Shown here: positions 46,479-57,278 of the stretch, one piece after another
How the letters are laid out: every line of letters begins with the position of its first letter
Position numbering within the stretch: position 1 is the first letter of the stretch
Assembly: GCF_947242115.1 (NCBI RefSeq)
Contig: NC_074720.1
Coordinates: 31,782,645-31,846,644 of the forward strand
Direction of reading: 5' to 3'
Origin: Biomphalaria glabrata
Taxonomy: Eukaryota; Mollusca; Gastropoda; Planorbidae
Length of the DNA stretch: 64,000 nucleotides
The notes under the pieces: generated by a model
Seen by the model: only the letters and a program-made list of their open reading frames with translations
Told to the model about the DNA's origin: nothing
The model's database searches: none
Made by a program: the position numbers and the translations under genes

Positions 46479-48698
46479 TGGGCGTAGCCAGGATTTTTTT
46501 TCGGGGGGGGGGGGGGGGGGTTGGGGGGGATTTTTTTTCTCCCCCCCCCCCCCGACAACCCCCCCCCCCCCCCGGCGAAATTTTGTTTTCATATGTATTT
46601 ATGTGTGTGTGTGTACACACTCTTTATTACATTCTGACCCTTCATTCTTTCGGAAGACGTTTAATGTGCCCTAGAATAGGTTCTTCCTGGAGTTAGTGGA
46701 AAAATTGTAAATTCCATGCCATTATTAGCAATGGGGTCTGGGTGAGCGCCAAGCACTATTTCTGATATTGAAAGTCAACAAAATGCATATTCTGAGGTAT
46801 CTACAGTGCATTTTCCTGCTATTAAAAATTTCTATTTTAAAATCCTATTGTGCTTTTCTTACTGACTTAGATCCTCCCGCGCCCTTCGGCGCATTTGCCG
46901 TCAAGCTGTTTCCATAAAAGTGTAGACTCGCCGATATTACTAGCAAGGGGGTCTGGGGGAGCGCTAGGAGCTCCCCAGCGAGGGGCGAAGCCCCGCCGCC
47001 AAGCACTATTTCTGGTATTGAAAGCCAACAAAATGCATATTCTGAGGTATCTACACTGCATTTTCCTGCTATTAAAAAGTTTTATTTTAAAAACCTAATG
47101 TGCTATTCTTACTGACTTAGATCCTCCCGCGCCGTTCGGCGCATTTGCCGTCAAGCTGTATCCATAAAAATCTGTCACTGGTAATGTCTGAAGCCTCTTC
47201 CCACCAGCCATGAGGATCTCCATGAATGAGTGGCGTCAAGTTGTACTAGGATATCATTGCAACTCTTCTTATGCGTAATTCATTTTGTCAGAGAACATGT
47301 TCCGCAAACCTCATGAGTCGCTCTCTCACAATCTTACTAAGGGGTCGACTACCAGTTCGGCATAGGATTTCCTTGATTTAGACTCGAGCTCTATAACTGA
47401 CTCCTAAAATCTGTCTTAGCCATTTTTGTTGAGCCACATTTAGTGTTTTTCAATTTCGACAGATGACTATTCACTGCAGTTTATTAATGGAGCCCTGCCA
47501 CTGGTAAAAATGTGTAACCTCTCTTGAATACGCTCTTGGAATTAAGTGACTGTAGTTTGCTTTAGATTTTATATCGAAAAGAGAAGTTTTATCGTCAAAA
47601 TAATCTGTTGGGGGTTTTCCACCTCAAAATGCTCTGTAGGGGGATTTTAAACTCAAAACCATCTGGAGGGGTTTTAAACTTAAAAAAAAAAAGCCATCTG
47701 TAGAAGAGGGGTTTCAACTCAAAACCCCCAATTGGAATGGATTGTGTAATTTGCTTTTTTTTATATTGAAGAGGTATTTTTAACATCAAACCCCTCTGAA
47801 TGGGGGTTTAAACTCAAAACCCTTTTTGGCAACGCTCATAGCATTTTGAGTGCGTAATTTACTTTTTTTCTTACACTGAAGATGTATTTTTTAGCCTTAA
47901 ACCCCCTGGCGGGGGGTTTAAACTCAAAACCCCTTTGGCTACGCTCATAGATATAAGAGTGAGTAATTTGCTTTTATTTATATTGAAGAGGTACTTTTTA
48001 GCTTCAAACTCCACTGGAGGGGAGTTTAAACTCAAAACCCCTTTGACTACACTCATAACATTTTGAGTGTATAATTTGCTTTGTTTTTATTATTAAAGAG
48101 GTATTTTTTACCTTCAAACCCCGCTGAAGTGGGATTTAAACTCAAAACTGAGTCAAAACCCATTTAGCTACGCTCATAACATTTTGAGTGCGTAATTAGG
48201 TTGTTTTTTTTATGTTGAAGAGGGGGTTTATCGTAAATTTTAGAGGGGCTTTTAAAATCAAAATCTTTCTTAACTGTGCTCTTGGAATTAGGGGATTTTC
48301 GTTTGCATTTTTTTTGTTTTGTTTTATAGAAGAATTAACTACAAAACCCCAGGTAGGGGGTTTAAAACTAAAAACCCCTGGTAGTGGTTTTTAAACTAAA
48401 AACCCCTGGTAGGGGGTTTTAAACTCGAACCCCTCTGGTAGGTGTTTTAAACTCGAACCCCCCTGGAAGGGGTTTTTAAAACTCGAACCCCCCTGGTAGG
48501 GGGTTTTAAACTCAAAACCCCTTTGGTTATGCTGGGGCAAGTGATGGTTTAGTATTAAAATCTCACCTAAAATAAACAAAATCAAAGCAAAAAATCAGTC
48601 ACTAAATTCCGATTCCCCCCCCCCCCCGGTGGGGGAGGGATTTCATTTCGGGGGGGGGGTTTGAACCCCAACCCCCCCCCCCTGGCTACGCCCATGCA
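46479..48698. mobile_element. Inner GGCGTAGCC terminal-inverted-repeat element
   Basis: Begins TGGGCGTAGCCAGGATTTTT and ends CCTGGCTACGCCCATGCA, with TGGAGACA on both outer sides (46471-46478 and 48699-48706) as a target-site duplication. It contains long G/C runs, a roughly 250-bp duplicated block (CCTCCCGCGCC(C/G)TTCGGCGC) and the 47.6-48.6 kb array of TTTTAAACTCAAAACCCC units. It has no coding capacity I can see, so it is non-autonomous. Partial copies: 24.56-25.19 kb and 60.69-61.27 kb. Confidence 0.72.
47595..48590. repeat. Subrepeat array inside the inner element
   Basis: Diverged units with GGGGGTTTAAACTCAAAACC, CTACGCTCATA and TTATATTGAAGAGGTA. Unit length is roughly 110-120 bp in the first part, then about 35 bp near 48350-48530. 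Confidence 0.8.
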
Positions 48699-48967
48699 TG
48701 GAGACATATAGATTTCTTAGGTTTGATTTTGATCCGTCTTAATCCACAATTCTTAGAGCCCTGGGCGATTCCCCTACCGATCGGAGTCTCCAGGCGGCTG
48801 CCTAGTTTGCCTATGCCTAAGGCCGGCCCTGGTATACATTACAGTGATCAATTAACATAAACTCTCTACTTCTCTAAATCTAAATCGTTTGAAACATTCA
48901 TTTTAAAATTGAAGAAAAAAGACCTTCTGCGGGTAAGAATGACTGATCCAACTTGTGTTTGTTTCAG

Positions 48968-49052
48968 CTTGCGAGGTCGACCTCAAGATTGTCGCCAGCG
49001 TTGGGGCATGAAGAGACGCGAGAACTGATCGGACTGCAGATTCAAAGAGAGG
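48968..49052 (+). other. 5' leader exon part of gene 4
   Basis: Acceptor GTTTGTTTCAG at 48967. The 85-nt leader is homologous to the gene 5 leader (60051-59962): both begin CTTGC(G/A)AGGTCGACCTCAA. An in-frame TGA lies upstream of the ATG at 49053, so this is untranslated apart from the uORF. Confidence 0.75.
49008..49028 (+). promoter_or_regulatory. Upstream ORF in gene 4 leader
   Basis: ATG to TGA of seven codons (MKRREN*) ends 24 nt before the main ATG. The paralog keeps a uORF ending at the same aligned stop (see 59985-60011). Confidence 0.5.
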
Positions 49053-50285
49053 ATGGATAGAGACGCGAATCCAATACGAGACATGAATAATTGGCGCTGG
49101 AATCAGGAGGAGTCTGATAATGAGGAAGAGGCTGAACATAACGGCGCTGGGGATGAAGAGGACATCATTGCGCCTGAACGTAACATCGAGCGGGCTCAAC
49201 AAGACAGAGACCGTGCAATGCGGGCCCTACTGCGGATAGAGAGGGCGAGGGAGCGGAGGGAGAGGGCGAGAGAGCGGGGGGAGCAAGCGAGAGAGCGGGG
49301 GGAGCAAGCGAGGGAGCGGGGGGAGCAAGCGAGGGAGCGGGTGGAGCGGGCAAGAGAGCGTGCTGAGGGCGAAAGCGAGAGTGCTGAGCAACAGAGAGAC
49401 CGTTCTGAGGATAACAGAGAGCAGTTCAGAGACCGGCCTAGAGACTGGTCTAGACAGCGGTCCAGATCGCGGTCCCGAGATTTGCCTCCACGACATCAAG
49501 GGAGCCCTCAAGGAGATCGTCCCCAGGTTGTAGCTCAGCCTGCAAGAGCGCGGCCTTATGATGTACTAGAGCGAGCTCAACTAGACCGAGAACGAGCCGA
49601 GCCGGACAGAGCGAGCGCACGTGACGGAGAAAGGGCTGAACGTGACAGAGAGATGGTTGAGCGTGACAGGGAGAGAGCTGAGCGTCTTCAGGTCCTGTTT
49701 GCATTAGAATCTGACAATGATGAAGAAGAGGAATGGTATACACTCAGAGACGATGCACTTGGATATCGCATTGGGATATTGGTGAGTAGTTTCAATAAAC
49801 AAACAAGAATAATTCTGAGTAGAAAAAAGTTTAAAGAATCTTATTGTTAAAAAATTAGCGCACAACTTAAAAACATCGTTCGATAGTGTCGACCCTGGGA
49901 AGGTACTGGGCTTTGTCCGGGAGGTGGGGGTTGTCTACGAAGATTTGATTTGTGAAATTATGACCATAAAATATTTACAAATGATTTATACTAAATTATT
50001 AAATTTTTACTAAGTTTACTACTCCAAATACTTATAAACCATGCTTTTAATGATTTAACTGTATGGAATTCAGCTCTGGTGATATGAAGGGAGAGTCATG
50101 AAGGATTACGGGCACGACATGGCCTAAATTGTGCCGATGTGCCAAAAAATCAAACTCAAACTAAAATGTTGTGTTCTATAACATCAATATTTAAAAATAA
50201 TTTAGATAATTTTATCATAAGACTTGTTATAGGTTATTAATATTTTCATTAATATCATCTATATACTAAAGTAGAAAGTAAGGCG

Positions 50286-50319
<34 letters not shown>

Positions 50320-53300
50320 TGTATGTATGTATGTATGTATGTATGTATGTATGTTACGAATAGAAATCAAAACCGTTTGACCAATCTTGATAAAACTTGG
50401 CATAAATGTTCCTTGGGTACTAAAGACCGTGATGTATGTATTGTAGCTCTAAAACAAACTTAAGATCCTAAAAAAAATTGACCAACTCTATGAAAGCATT
50501 ATAACTTCATCGATCTAGGCCATGTTAACCATATTTACATGAAAAGATCTAAGGATCTAGATCTAGATCTTATTTTAGAAACTACACTTTGCGCAGATAG
50601 TTTTTCACTTTGACACATGAAAATACAAAATATAGTCTATTGATTTCATTATTTTAAAAAACTAACCTTCAAATGTGTGTTTCGAATGCATTTTTTTTAC
50701 ATAAATTTATTCCTTATATCTGCGAATTTATAATTCCTGACGAACATTCTTTCATTAGACATTACAAACAAATCTCTCTATTCCTAGGTCTAAAAACGAA
50801 TTCCACTCTAGGATGATACAACTTCTCTTGGCAAAGATAGTTTTGTAATTAAACACATAAACATATTAATTATAGTCCATTCATTTCATATTTTAATTAA
50901 ATTAACATTCAAATTTGTTTTTCTAAAGCATTTTTACATTAATCTACATTCGTTCGCCAATGTTTTCATAAAAAAATTGAATTCAAGTCAATTAGCTATT
51001 TTTAGTTCCATTCATAATTTTATTTTATTCATGAATTCATGCATTCGTTTTACTTATAACATTATTATTTCTTTGTTTCTAATGCACTATACCAGTGATT
51101 ACATAAGCAATACGAAAGTTAAGACCCGCGGGCAGCGGCTAATATCTGTCTAGTACAAAATATAGCTAGTGTTATGATCTTATTCTTTATGCAGTGCTGT
51201 GTTGAACTGGAATTAGTATAGTCAAGATCAAGATCGTACTCCAAGTTATGTAAAAAAATATATTAGTTTAGTGTATTGTACCAGTAGTATAGCCCCCTTC
51301 AACCTTGAAGTGACTATAGATCCTCTCATTTAAATTAAATAAACGCCTGGGTATTACCTATGATCGGAACGAGGTCAACCAAACAGCAGTCACCCTCTCC
51401 CTCTCCCTATTGAACGTCAAGTGCCGATACAGTTTGGAATAAGTGGCGTCGCTATTTCTGCACTGTGTAAGTCAGAGGCTCAGGTTCTCTCAAGGCCTTT
51501 CCCATATTTGGTTTGGTCGAAAGGCAACAGAGGTGTCAATAGAATTTTCCTTTTCCTAGGTGGGCATCTATCCAAGGCTAATGAGCCCTCGTTCCTAAGA
51601 CTTAATGGTTTAGATGTCAGTGTCCCGCCTTTGCTCATTCTCTAGTGATAATAGTTCCGCTGGGCCTAATGTGTGAGCCATACGAAAAGTACAGGGATCG
51701 GACTGTCTGTGGGAGACTTAAAAATAAAATACGTAAAGATAAAATGATACAATGATAAAATAAAGAAAAAAAAAGATAAAATAGTTGTTCTACTTGTTGA
51801 GATTAGCTTAACACACTGTAAATATCCAACTCACCAAAACTCTATTGATAGTCCAAAATACTGTAATACTTCAGTTTAACGACATGTATATATACATACA
51901 ATAAACTCTGATTGAAATCGATGTTGTTTTAAGGGCTACTCAATTCATAGCATTGATTCAAGGCCTGAAACACCGGAACCTCCACGTTTGACAAAGTCAG
52001 AAATTGATGTCCTCCCAACGGCCGTGCACAACAGGGACAGGATCTCCGACGGAGAGGAGGCCTCTTCAGATGTTCGATGCTCAATCTGTCTGAAGGATTT
52101 TGAGACGGGTGACCAGAAGCGTATATTGCCCTGTGTTCACAATTTCCATACAGAGTGTGGTGACAAATGGCTCAGGGTAAGATTGGGTTAAATATATTAA
52201 ATATTAACCTTTACACCTAAGTTATCTTAGATCAGTACGTAACCCATGCACATTGTAAAGTATACCGTATAGACCTTGTGGTCTATAGGGCAGATGATGT
52301 ACATGCACATAGCCTGACATAAAATTCGCCCTATTCGTTTTTTTTTTTTTTTTATGTTCAGTATCATTTTTTTTGTAATATTAAATTTGTAAAATTACAT
52401 CGCAAACCTATGTCTGGTACTTATGACTGTTTAGAAGTTTTACAAATACATCAGAAAAAAAAGTACCTATAGGGCGTTGTGGACGAACGATAAAGCGCTT
52501 GGCTTATGAACGGAGAGAGGATTCGATTGCAGGGGAAAAACTAGAATTTCGACTTCGGGATCTTCGGGGCGCCCTTAAATCCACTCAACAGTAATAAAAA
52601 AAAGGAAAGTTCCCCTTTCAGACCATGTGGTCTATAGGGCAGATGGTGTAAAGGTCATCTGTTTCTGTGGCCCACGGTTTTACGAGTATGTCTTGTGGCC
52701 AGTACAACACCCAACCGCCTTTACTTTCCCCGACTAATGTTGGGTATCCATTAGAGTTGGGTAGTGCCCAAGATCATGGAATTGAAAATCACAGTCTTCA
52801 CCAGGATTCGAACCTGGGGCTCGGTTCGGAAGCCAAGCGCTTTACCGCTCAGCCCCTCACCTCCAATGAGCTGAGACATCTCTTCCATTGCAACACATTC
52901 AAGAAGAACATCGACTTGCTCAAAACTTTCTTAGATCATTTTTTTTTTCATCTACTATGCGCTTAGCGCCATAGTTATGGCCCGTAAGTGTAAACAGCGC
53001 TATAGAAAGGAAATTTTAAATTATAAAATGTGTGGAGTGGCCCAAAGCGCTAGGTTTCCGAACAGGGAGGTGGTTCAAGTTCTAATTTCATTCCGGATTT
53101 CTAATTGCAACTTTTGATGTCGCGGGTAAATTGTGTGTTCTATGTGCGGCCCTCTTTCCAAAACTGCATGAGCACAAGCACATTAATGACATCATTTTAG
53201 GAGTTGAAACATGTTTTCACGACAATCATTGTTTCGTCTATTATCTTTAATTAATTCATTGTATTACAGACGACAAGTTTTGAGTTTCAACAACAACAAA

Positions 53301-53374
53301 AAAATTCACAATTTTATTTTGCGCTATTTCAGATGAACGCCACCTGTCCTGTTTGCCGACATCTAGTCAAGTAG
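49053..53374 (+). CDS. Gene 4: Arg/Glu-rich RING-H2 finger protein
   Basis: Exons 49053-49781, 51934-52176 and 53333-53374 (TAG), all phase 0, give 337 residues. Residues 1-45 are acidic (MDRDANPIRDMNNWRWNQEE). An Arg/Glu-rich coiled-coil region follows, with RERGEQA heptads and an RS-like patch (SRQRSRSRSRD), then a YDVLERAQLDR unit and an ERDREMVERDRERAERLQ coil. Exon 2 carries LTKSEIDVLP and most of the RING-H2: CSIC, 14 residues, C-V-H-NF-H-TE-C. Exon 3 supplies CPVC, giving the standard 10-residue gap. The likely role is E3 ubiquitin ligase, possibly oligomeric through the coil; both are inferred. Gene 5 is its closest paralog, in inverted orientation. Its introns are enlarged by a LINE tail and a Helitron (intron 1) and by SINEs (intron 2). 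Confidence 0.88.
49233..49350 (+). repeat. Coding 21-nt repeat (RERGEQA) in gene 4
   Basis: Four to five units of 21 nt (GCGAGAGAGCGGGGGGAGCA plus A) encode Arg/Glu heptads. The equivalent region of gene 5 lacks this array. Confidence 0.88.
49862..50168 (+). mobile_element. LINE 3' end in gene 4 intron 1
   Basis: Matches the last part of the 31.8-kb LINE (GTCGACCCTGGGAAGGTACT to GGCACGACATGGCCTAAATT) with a CAAACT tail. 5'-truncated. Confidence 0.85.
50258..51142 (+). mobile_element. Helitron-like non-autonomous element
   Basis: Starts TCTATATACTAAAG after an A, ends GCGGCTAA before a T, with a CCCGCGGG palindrome about 10 bp from the 3' end. These are Helitron hallmarks (5' TC, 3' CTRR, terminal hairpin, A-T target). 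It contains an (ATGT)n run at 50287-50354 and a leader CAAAACCGTTTGACCAATCT. No Rep/helicase coding seen. Confidence 0.6.
52468..52600 (+). mobile_element. SINE family A, partial, forward arm
   Basis: Head GGGCGTTGTGGACGAACGAT with TAAAGCGCTTGGC and body TTCGGGATCTTCGGGGCGCC. It is followed directly by a reverse copy. Confidence 0.75.
52601..52868 (-). mobile_element. SINE family A, reverse arm
   Basis: Near-complete reverse copy: tail AAAGTTCCCCTTTCAGACC, reversed B box (AGGATTCGAACCTGGG), reversed A box (AAGCGCTTTACCGCTCAG). With the forward copy it forms an inverted pair in the intron that splits gene 4's RING. Confidence 0.88.
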
Positions 53375-54397
53375 TAAACTCCTGGCCAGTACTTGCACAT
53401 CTAATGTGGCGCTGGGAGTTAATAATGTTCTTTTTGTAAAAAGATGCTTATCTTATATAACGACATCCATCAACAGTAAACTCATTAAACTGAACGGCTA
53501 TCTATTCTGTTTGTTGTATGTTCTTGTTTACACAATACGTTCTACTTCTCATGTTTAGTAAAATTTCTTTGCAAGTGTTCAACTCTAAGTATGAATGAAT
53601 TGACACCCTGCTCGTTAACCGTTGGGTAAGAAACAGATGACCTTAACATCATCTGCCCTATGGATCGGAAGGTCTGAAAGGAGAACTTTACATAAATTAA
53701 AGTAAGAAGAATGAATTGCTTCCGCTCATTTACAGTCTCTTATATCACACTAAATAACATTGTTGCAGTATAGCAAGGCCGATCTCAGGCATATGTAAAC
53801 TAAGCAGCCCCATAATCCTCTAATTGGTGGGGGCCTTTCACAGGACTAATATAAAATGAGAAATAATAACTACACTTGGATGAGATCTCAAATATTTAAA
53901 AAGTAAAAAGATTTATTCAATTTCTAAGTCTATAACTTTCTAGATACATTGTTTAAGTATTGAATTCAAGTTATTTCATTCATTTTCAACAAATACTGTA
54001 GGAGTAGATACGACTTAAAGCTACCTTAAAAAATCCAATATGGCGGCGTTTCCATGGCAACCAAAAATTTTTAAAAGATTTTTTTTTACATTTTTTACAT
54101 TAGATTAACTCCATATATATGTATACCAAATATGAATGCATTTGGTTAAAAAATAAAAAAATAGCCTCATGTGGTCCTCCTCCCCTAGATTAAAAGATTT
54201 ATTTATTTATTTATATCGTCCAGTAGTACTGTAAATGTACTTTACAGAAGATAAAAATGTGTATTTATAACTATATTGCAAAATAATAATTATGAGACGA
54301 GAGTGCACTATTTTTTATGTTCATTTACTAGATCTCGATCTAAAAATTAAATTATATGTTACATAGGTTAGGGTTGACTTCTTTTATCTACTTAACA

Positions 54398-54592
54398 CAG
54401 CGGTTCTCAATCGTTTAGGCTCGGCGACCCCTTTTACAACCCCCCACTCTGCCGCGACCCCCCCCCCAGCACACACACACAGCAATAGAAGAACAGACAA
54501 TAGCAATTCATTTTTCGATTGTCTTTGGCGACCTCTGGAAAATCGTCAATCGACCCCCAAATGGGTCCCGACCCAAAGGTTGAGAACCCCTG
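54398..54592. mobile_element. hAT-type MITE
   Basis: Ends CAGCGGTTCTCAATCG and GGTTGAGAACCCCTG are imperfect inverted repeats, flanked by 8-bp ACTTAACA and ACTTAAAA. Size 195 bp, non-coding. Confidence 0.75.
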
Positions 54593-55016
54593 ACTTAAAA
54601 AAAACAACGCCTTGATCCAACTTTCTAAAAAATTTTCATGACATTTTTTGTAGTTTTAAAAAGTCTCCATGTCCAGTCTAGATATAGGATATATATGTCT
54701 ATGGTTGAGCCATGAAGAGAGTTATATATATAGATAGAGAAATGGTTCGTTCATGATTCATAAGATTTGTAGCACAGAGATGGGCCATGTCTTGAGTTAG
54801 CTTCCACCACACAGTTCAAGGGCTGTGTTCTCTCGTGCCGCCACTGTCTTGCACTACTAGAATGTGCGTTACTCTATCTGAAATAGATCTATCTCACAAT
54901 GATACTAAACCCACGAATCAGGAGTCGATTCCTCCTTCTGGAAACGACTTCCTTTAACTCTAATGCAAAGCACAACTTGGCTCCTGGGTTATACTATAGA
55001 GCTTCTTAATAACGAG

Positions 55017-55575
55017 ACTATTTCTCAGACCTCAGTTTATAAGGTTGTTTATGTCTCAGATCTCAGTTTATGAGGTTGTTATGTTTCAGACCTCAGTATA
55101 TGAGGTTGTTTATGTCTCAGACCTCAGTTTATGAGGTTGTTTATGTCTCAGACCTCAGTTTATGAGGTTGTTTATGTCTCAGATCTCAGTTTATGAGGTT
55201 GTTTATGTCTCAGATCTCAGTTTATGAGGTTGTTTATGTCTCAGATCTCAGTTTATGAGGTTGTTATGTTTCAGACCTCAGTATATGAGGTTGTTTATGT
55301 CTCAGATCTCAGTTTATGAGGTTGTTTATGTCTCAGACCTCAGTTTATGTGGTTGTTTATGTCTCAGACCTCAGTTTATGAGGTTGTTTATGTCTCAGAT
55401 CTCAGTTTATGAGGTTATTTATGTCTCAGATCTCAGTTTATGAGGTTGTTTATGTCTCAGACCTCAGTTTATGAGGTTGTTTATGTCTCAGACCTCAGTT
55501 TATGAGGTTGTTTATGTCTCAGACCTCAGTTTATGAGGTTGTTTATGTCTCAGACCTCAGTATATGAGGTTGTTT
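55017..55575. repeat. 31-bp minisatellite between genes 4 and 5
   Basis: About 18 copies of TGAGGTTGTTTATGTCTCAG plus ACCTCAGTTTA, with ACC/ATC and other small variants. Its midpoint (about 55,296) nearly coincides with the midpoint between the two stop codons (about 55,327). Confidence 0.95.
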
Positions 55576-55689
55576 TGTGGCCAGCAAAACGATAAAGTAC
55601 TTTTAGGTACTACTAGAACTGGGAGTCCAGATATCCCGAAATTCAAACTCCCAGTCTTCACCGAGATTCATCTTTGGTACAAAGCTCAG

Positions 55690-55870
55690 ATCAACAAAGT
55701 CTGTCTCGTACACGTTTTGGACACGTTCTTTGTCACACTTTCCATGCTCGGATCAAGTTGAGATTTTGCACAAATATTCAATACCCCTTACAAAAAACGA
55801 ATCAAGAAAATATTAACTAATTAATTAATTAATTAATGAGACATTGCTCTTTCAGTCCTTTACTCTGTTA
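55690..55870 (+). repeat. Interspersed repeat 'GGATCAAG' family, copy
   Basis: Contains GTCTGTCTCGTACACG, GCTCGGATCAAGTTGAGATT and TTGCACAAATATTC. Confidence 0.5.
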
Positions 55871-57278
55871 TACAACAATGTCTTTTCGCTTGTTGTAAAA
55901 TATACAAGTTAAATCAAGGTTACAAAGACAGAAGTGGTCCACTCAGGCAGGTAAAAAGGCAGAATATTAGATACTATGCACTACAAACTATCAACAACCA
56001 CAACCCCATCATCACCAATACTAAAAGAAGATACGTATAAGCTTTGAGAGTGTTGACGATACTATTGTCTTGTTGAGCCGACTGACGCCATTAAACTATC
56101 GAATGTATATGCATGTTACTATTTTTACATTGCTAATATTCATATGTATTCAATGTTATGAAGTTATGGTTCAATGTGAACCTAGCCTAAACGATGTTAT
56201 TGATTGATTATTTCATTTATATTATTGTTTTGTAAAGGAATAATCATTCAAAGCCTCAAGAATGAAACCTTAACCTTCGGAGTGTATGTATCTTGTTGTT
56301 ACTATACTTCACTTCTAACAAAAGAATCAAGGCCTATTCATTCTTGTTTTAAATTATACTCAACTTATGTAGAGACCAACTGCATTCTGTTTTAAACAAA
56401 ACAATTAAAAGTTCCTTGTAAAATACAAAAATACTTAATTTAGCATTAAACAATTTTATAACATTATTTTAAAAAGATTAACACCTATCGCATAAATTAA
56501 TAACACTGTAATGAAAAAAAAAATTCCTCCCTTATTAATGTAGCCTTACCTTATTTTACTATTAATAGTCAAAAATGGTGTATTTTTATGCAAACACTGC
56601 TTTCATAGTTAATTTTAGAAATCAAACTATTAGCTTTTAGAAAACTAAAAAGTAGCCGTTGAACATTAAAAGTCAGACAGACCATACTAAAGTAATGGCT
56701 TCTATTTCCTTCTCACCGGCCTCTAAAAAGGAAATCGTGTGTATTCATATGTAAAAAATGCAGTTTTTATTGGAATCTTGGAAAGATTTAGATTTATTAG
56801 ATCTAAAGCCTGCTTCTCTCGAGAAACAACTATTGATTATCTCATACATACACACTAACAGGTAATAGGTATGTCAGCCGCACCTACCTAATCAAAGCCT
56901 CATAATTTACTTTCGTAACTTCAAAATGGGAAACCAGATTCAAATTGCAACTGACCCGTATCATTTTAAACTTTAGCGGCATAGCGCATTTTAAAATTAA
57001 ATTTTATGTGGAGTAAGCAACATACTCTTTTTGCTCCTATCTAATTCTTACTTACAGTTAAACACTTGCAAATACATTTTACTAAACATTAACAAATAAA
57101 AGAGAATTATGTACATAAAAAAACAACACAAATAATTAATTCATGGCCGTTTAATATTAATGACTTAATGGTCGATGGATGGTGTTAAATAATACAAGCA
57201 TACTGTTAATAGAGCCTATTTAAAGTTCCAAGAGCTTTCATAGTAACATTAGAAGTGCAAGTACTGGCCAGGTGTTTA

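Larger units (their letters stand above)
46190..48831. mobile_element. Outer DNA transposon relic with CAGGGC(T/C)GGCC ends
   Basis: Starts CAGGGCTGGCCTTACG and ends CCTAAGGCCGGCCCTG: inverted ends of about 14 bp flanked by GTACACA and GTATACA. The CAGGG terminus with a 7-8 bp flank fits hAT. Nearly all of its length is the nested element below. Confidence 0.5.
53375..57278. other. Spacer between converging genes 4 and 5
   Basis: No gene recognised. It contains a SINE 3' fragment near 53613-53697, a hAT-type MITE at 54.4 kb, the 31-bp array at its centre and a GGATCAAG repeat copy at 55.7 kb. The remainder (notably 55.9-57.2 kb) is AT-rich with nothing recognised. Sequence just after the stop codons of genes 4 and 5 is still alignable for about 40 bp and then diverges. 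Confidence 0.6.

Noticed and set aside
46478-46696. Gly/Pro-rich open frames
   Set aside because: They come from long G and C runs inside a transposon and change with run length.
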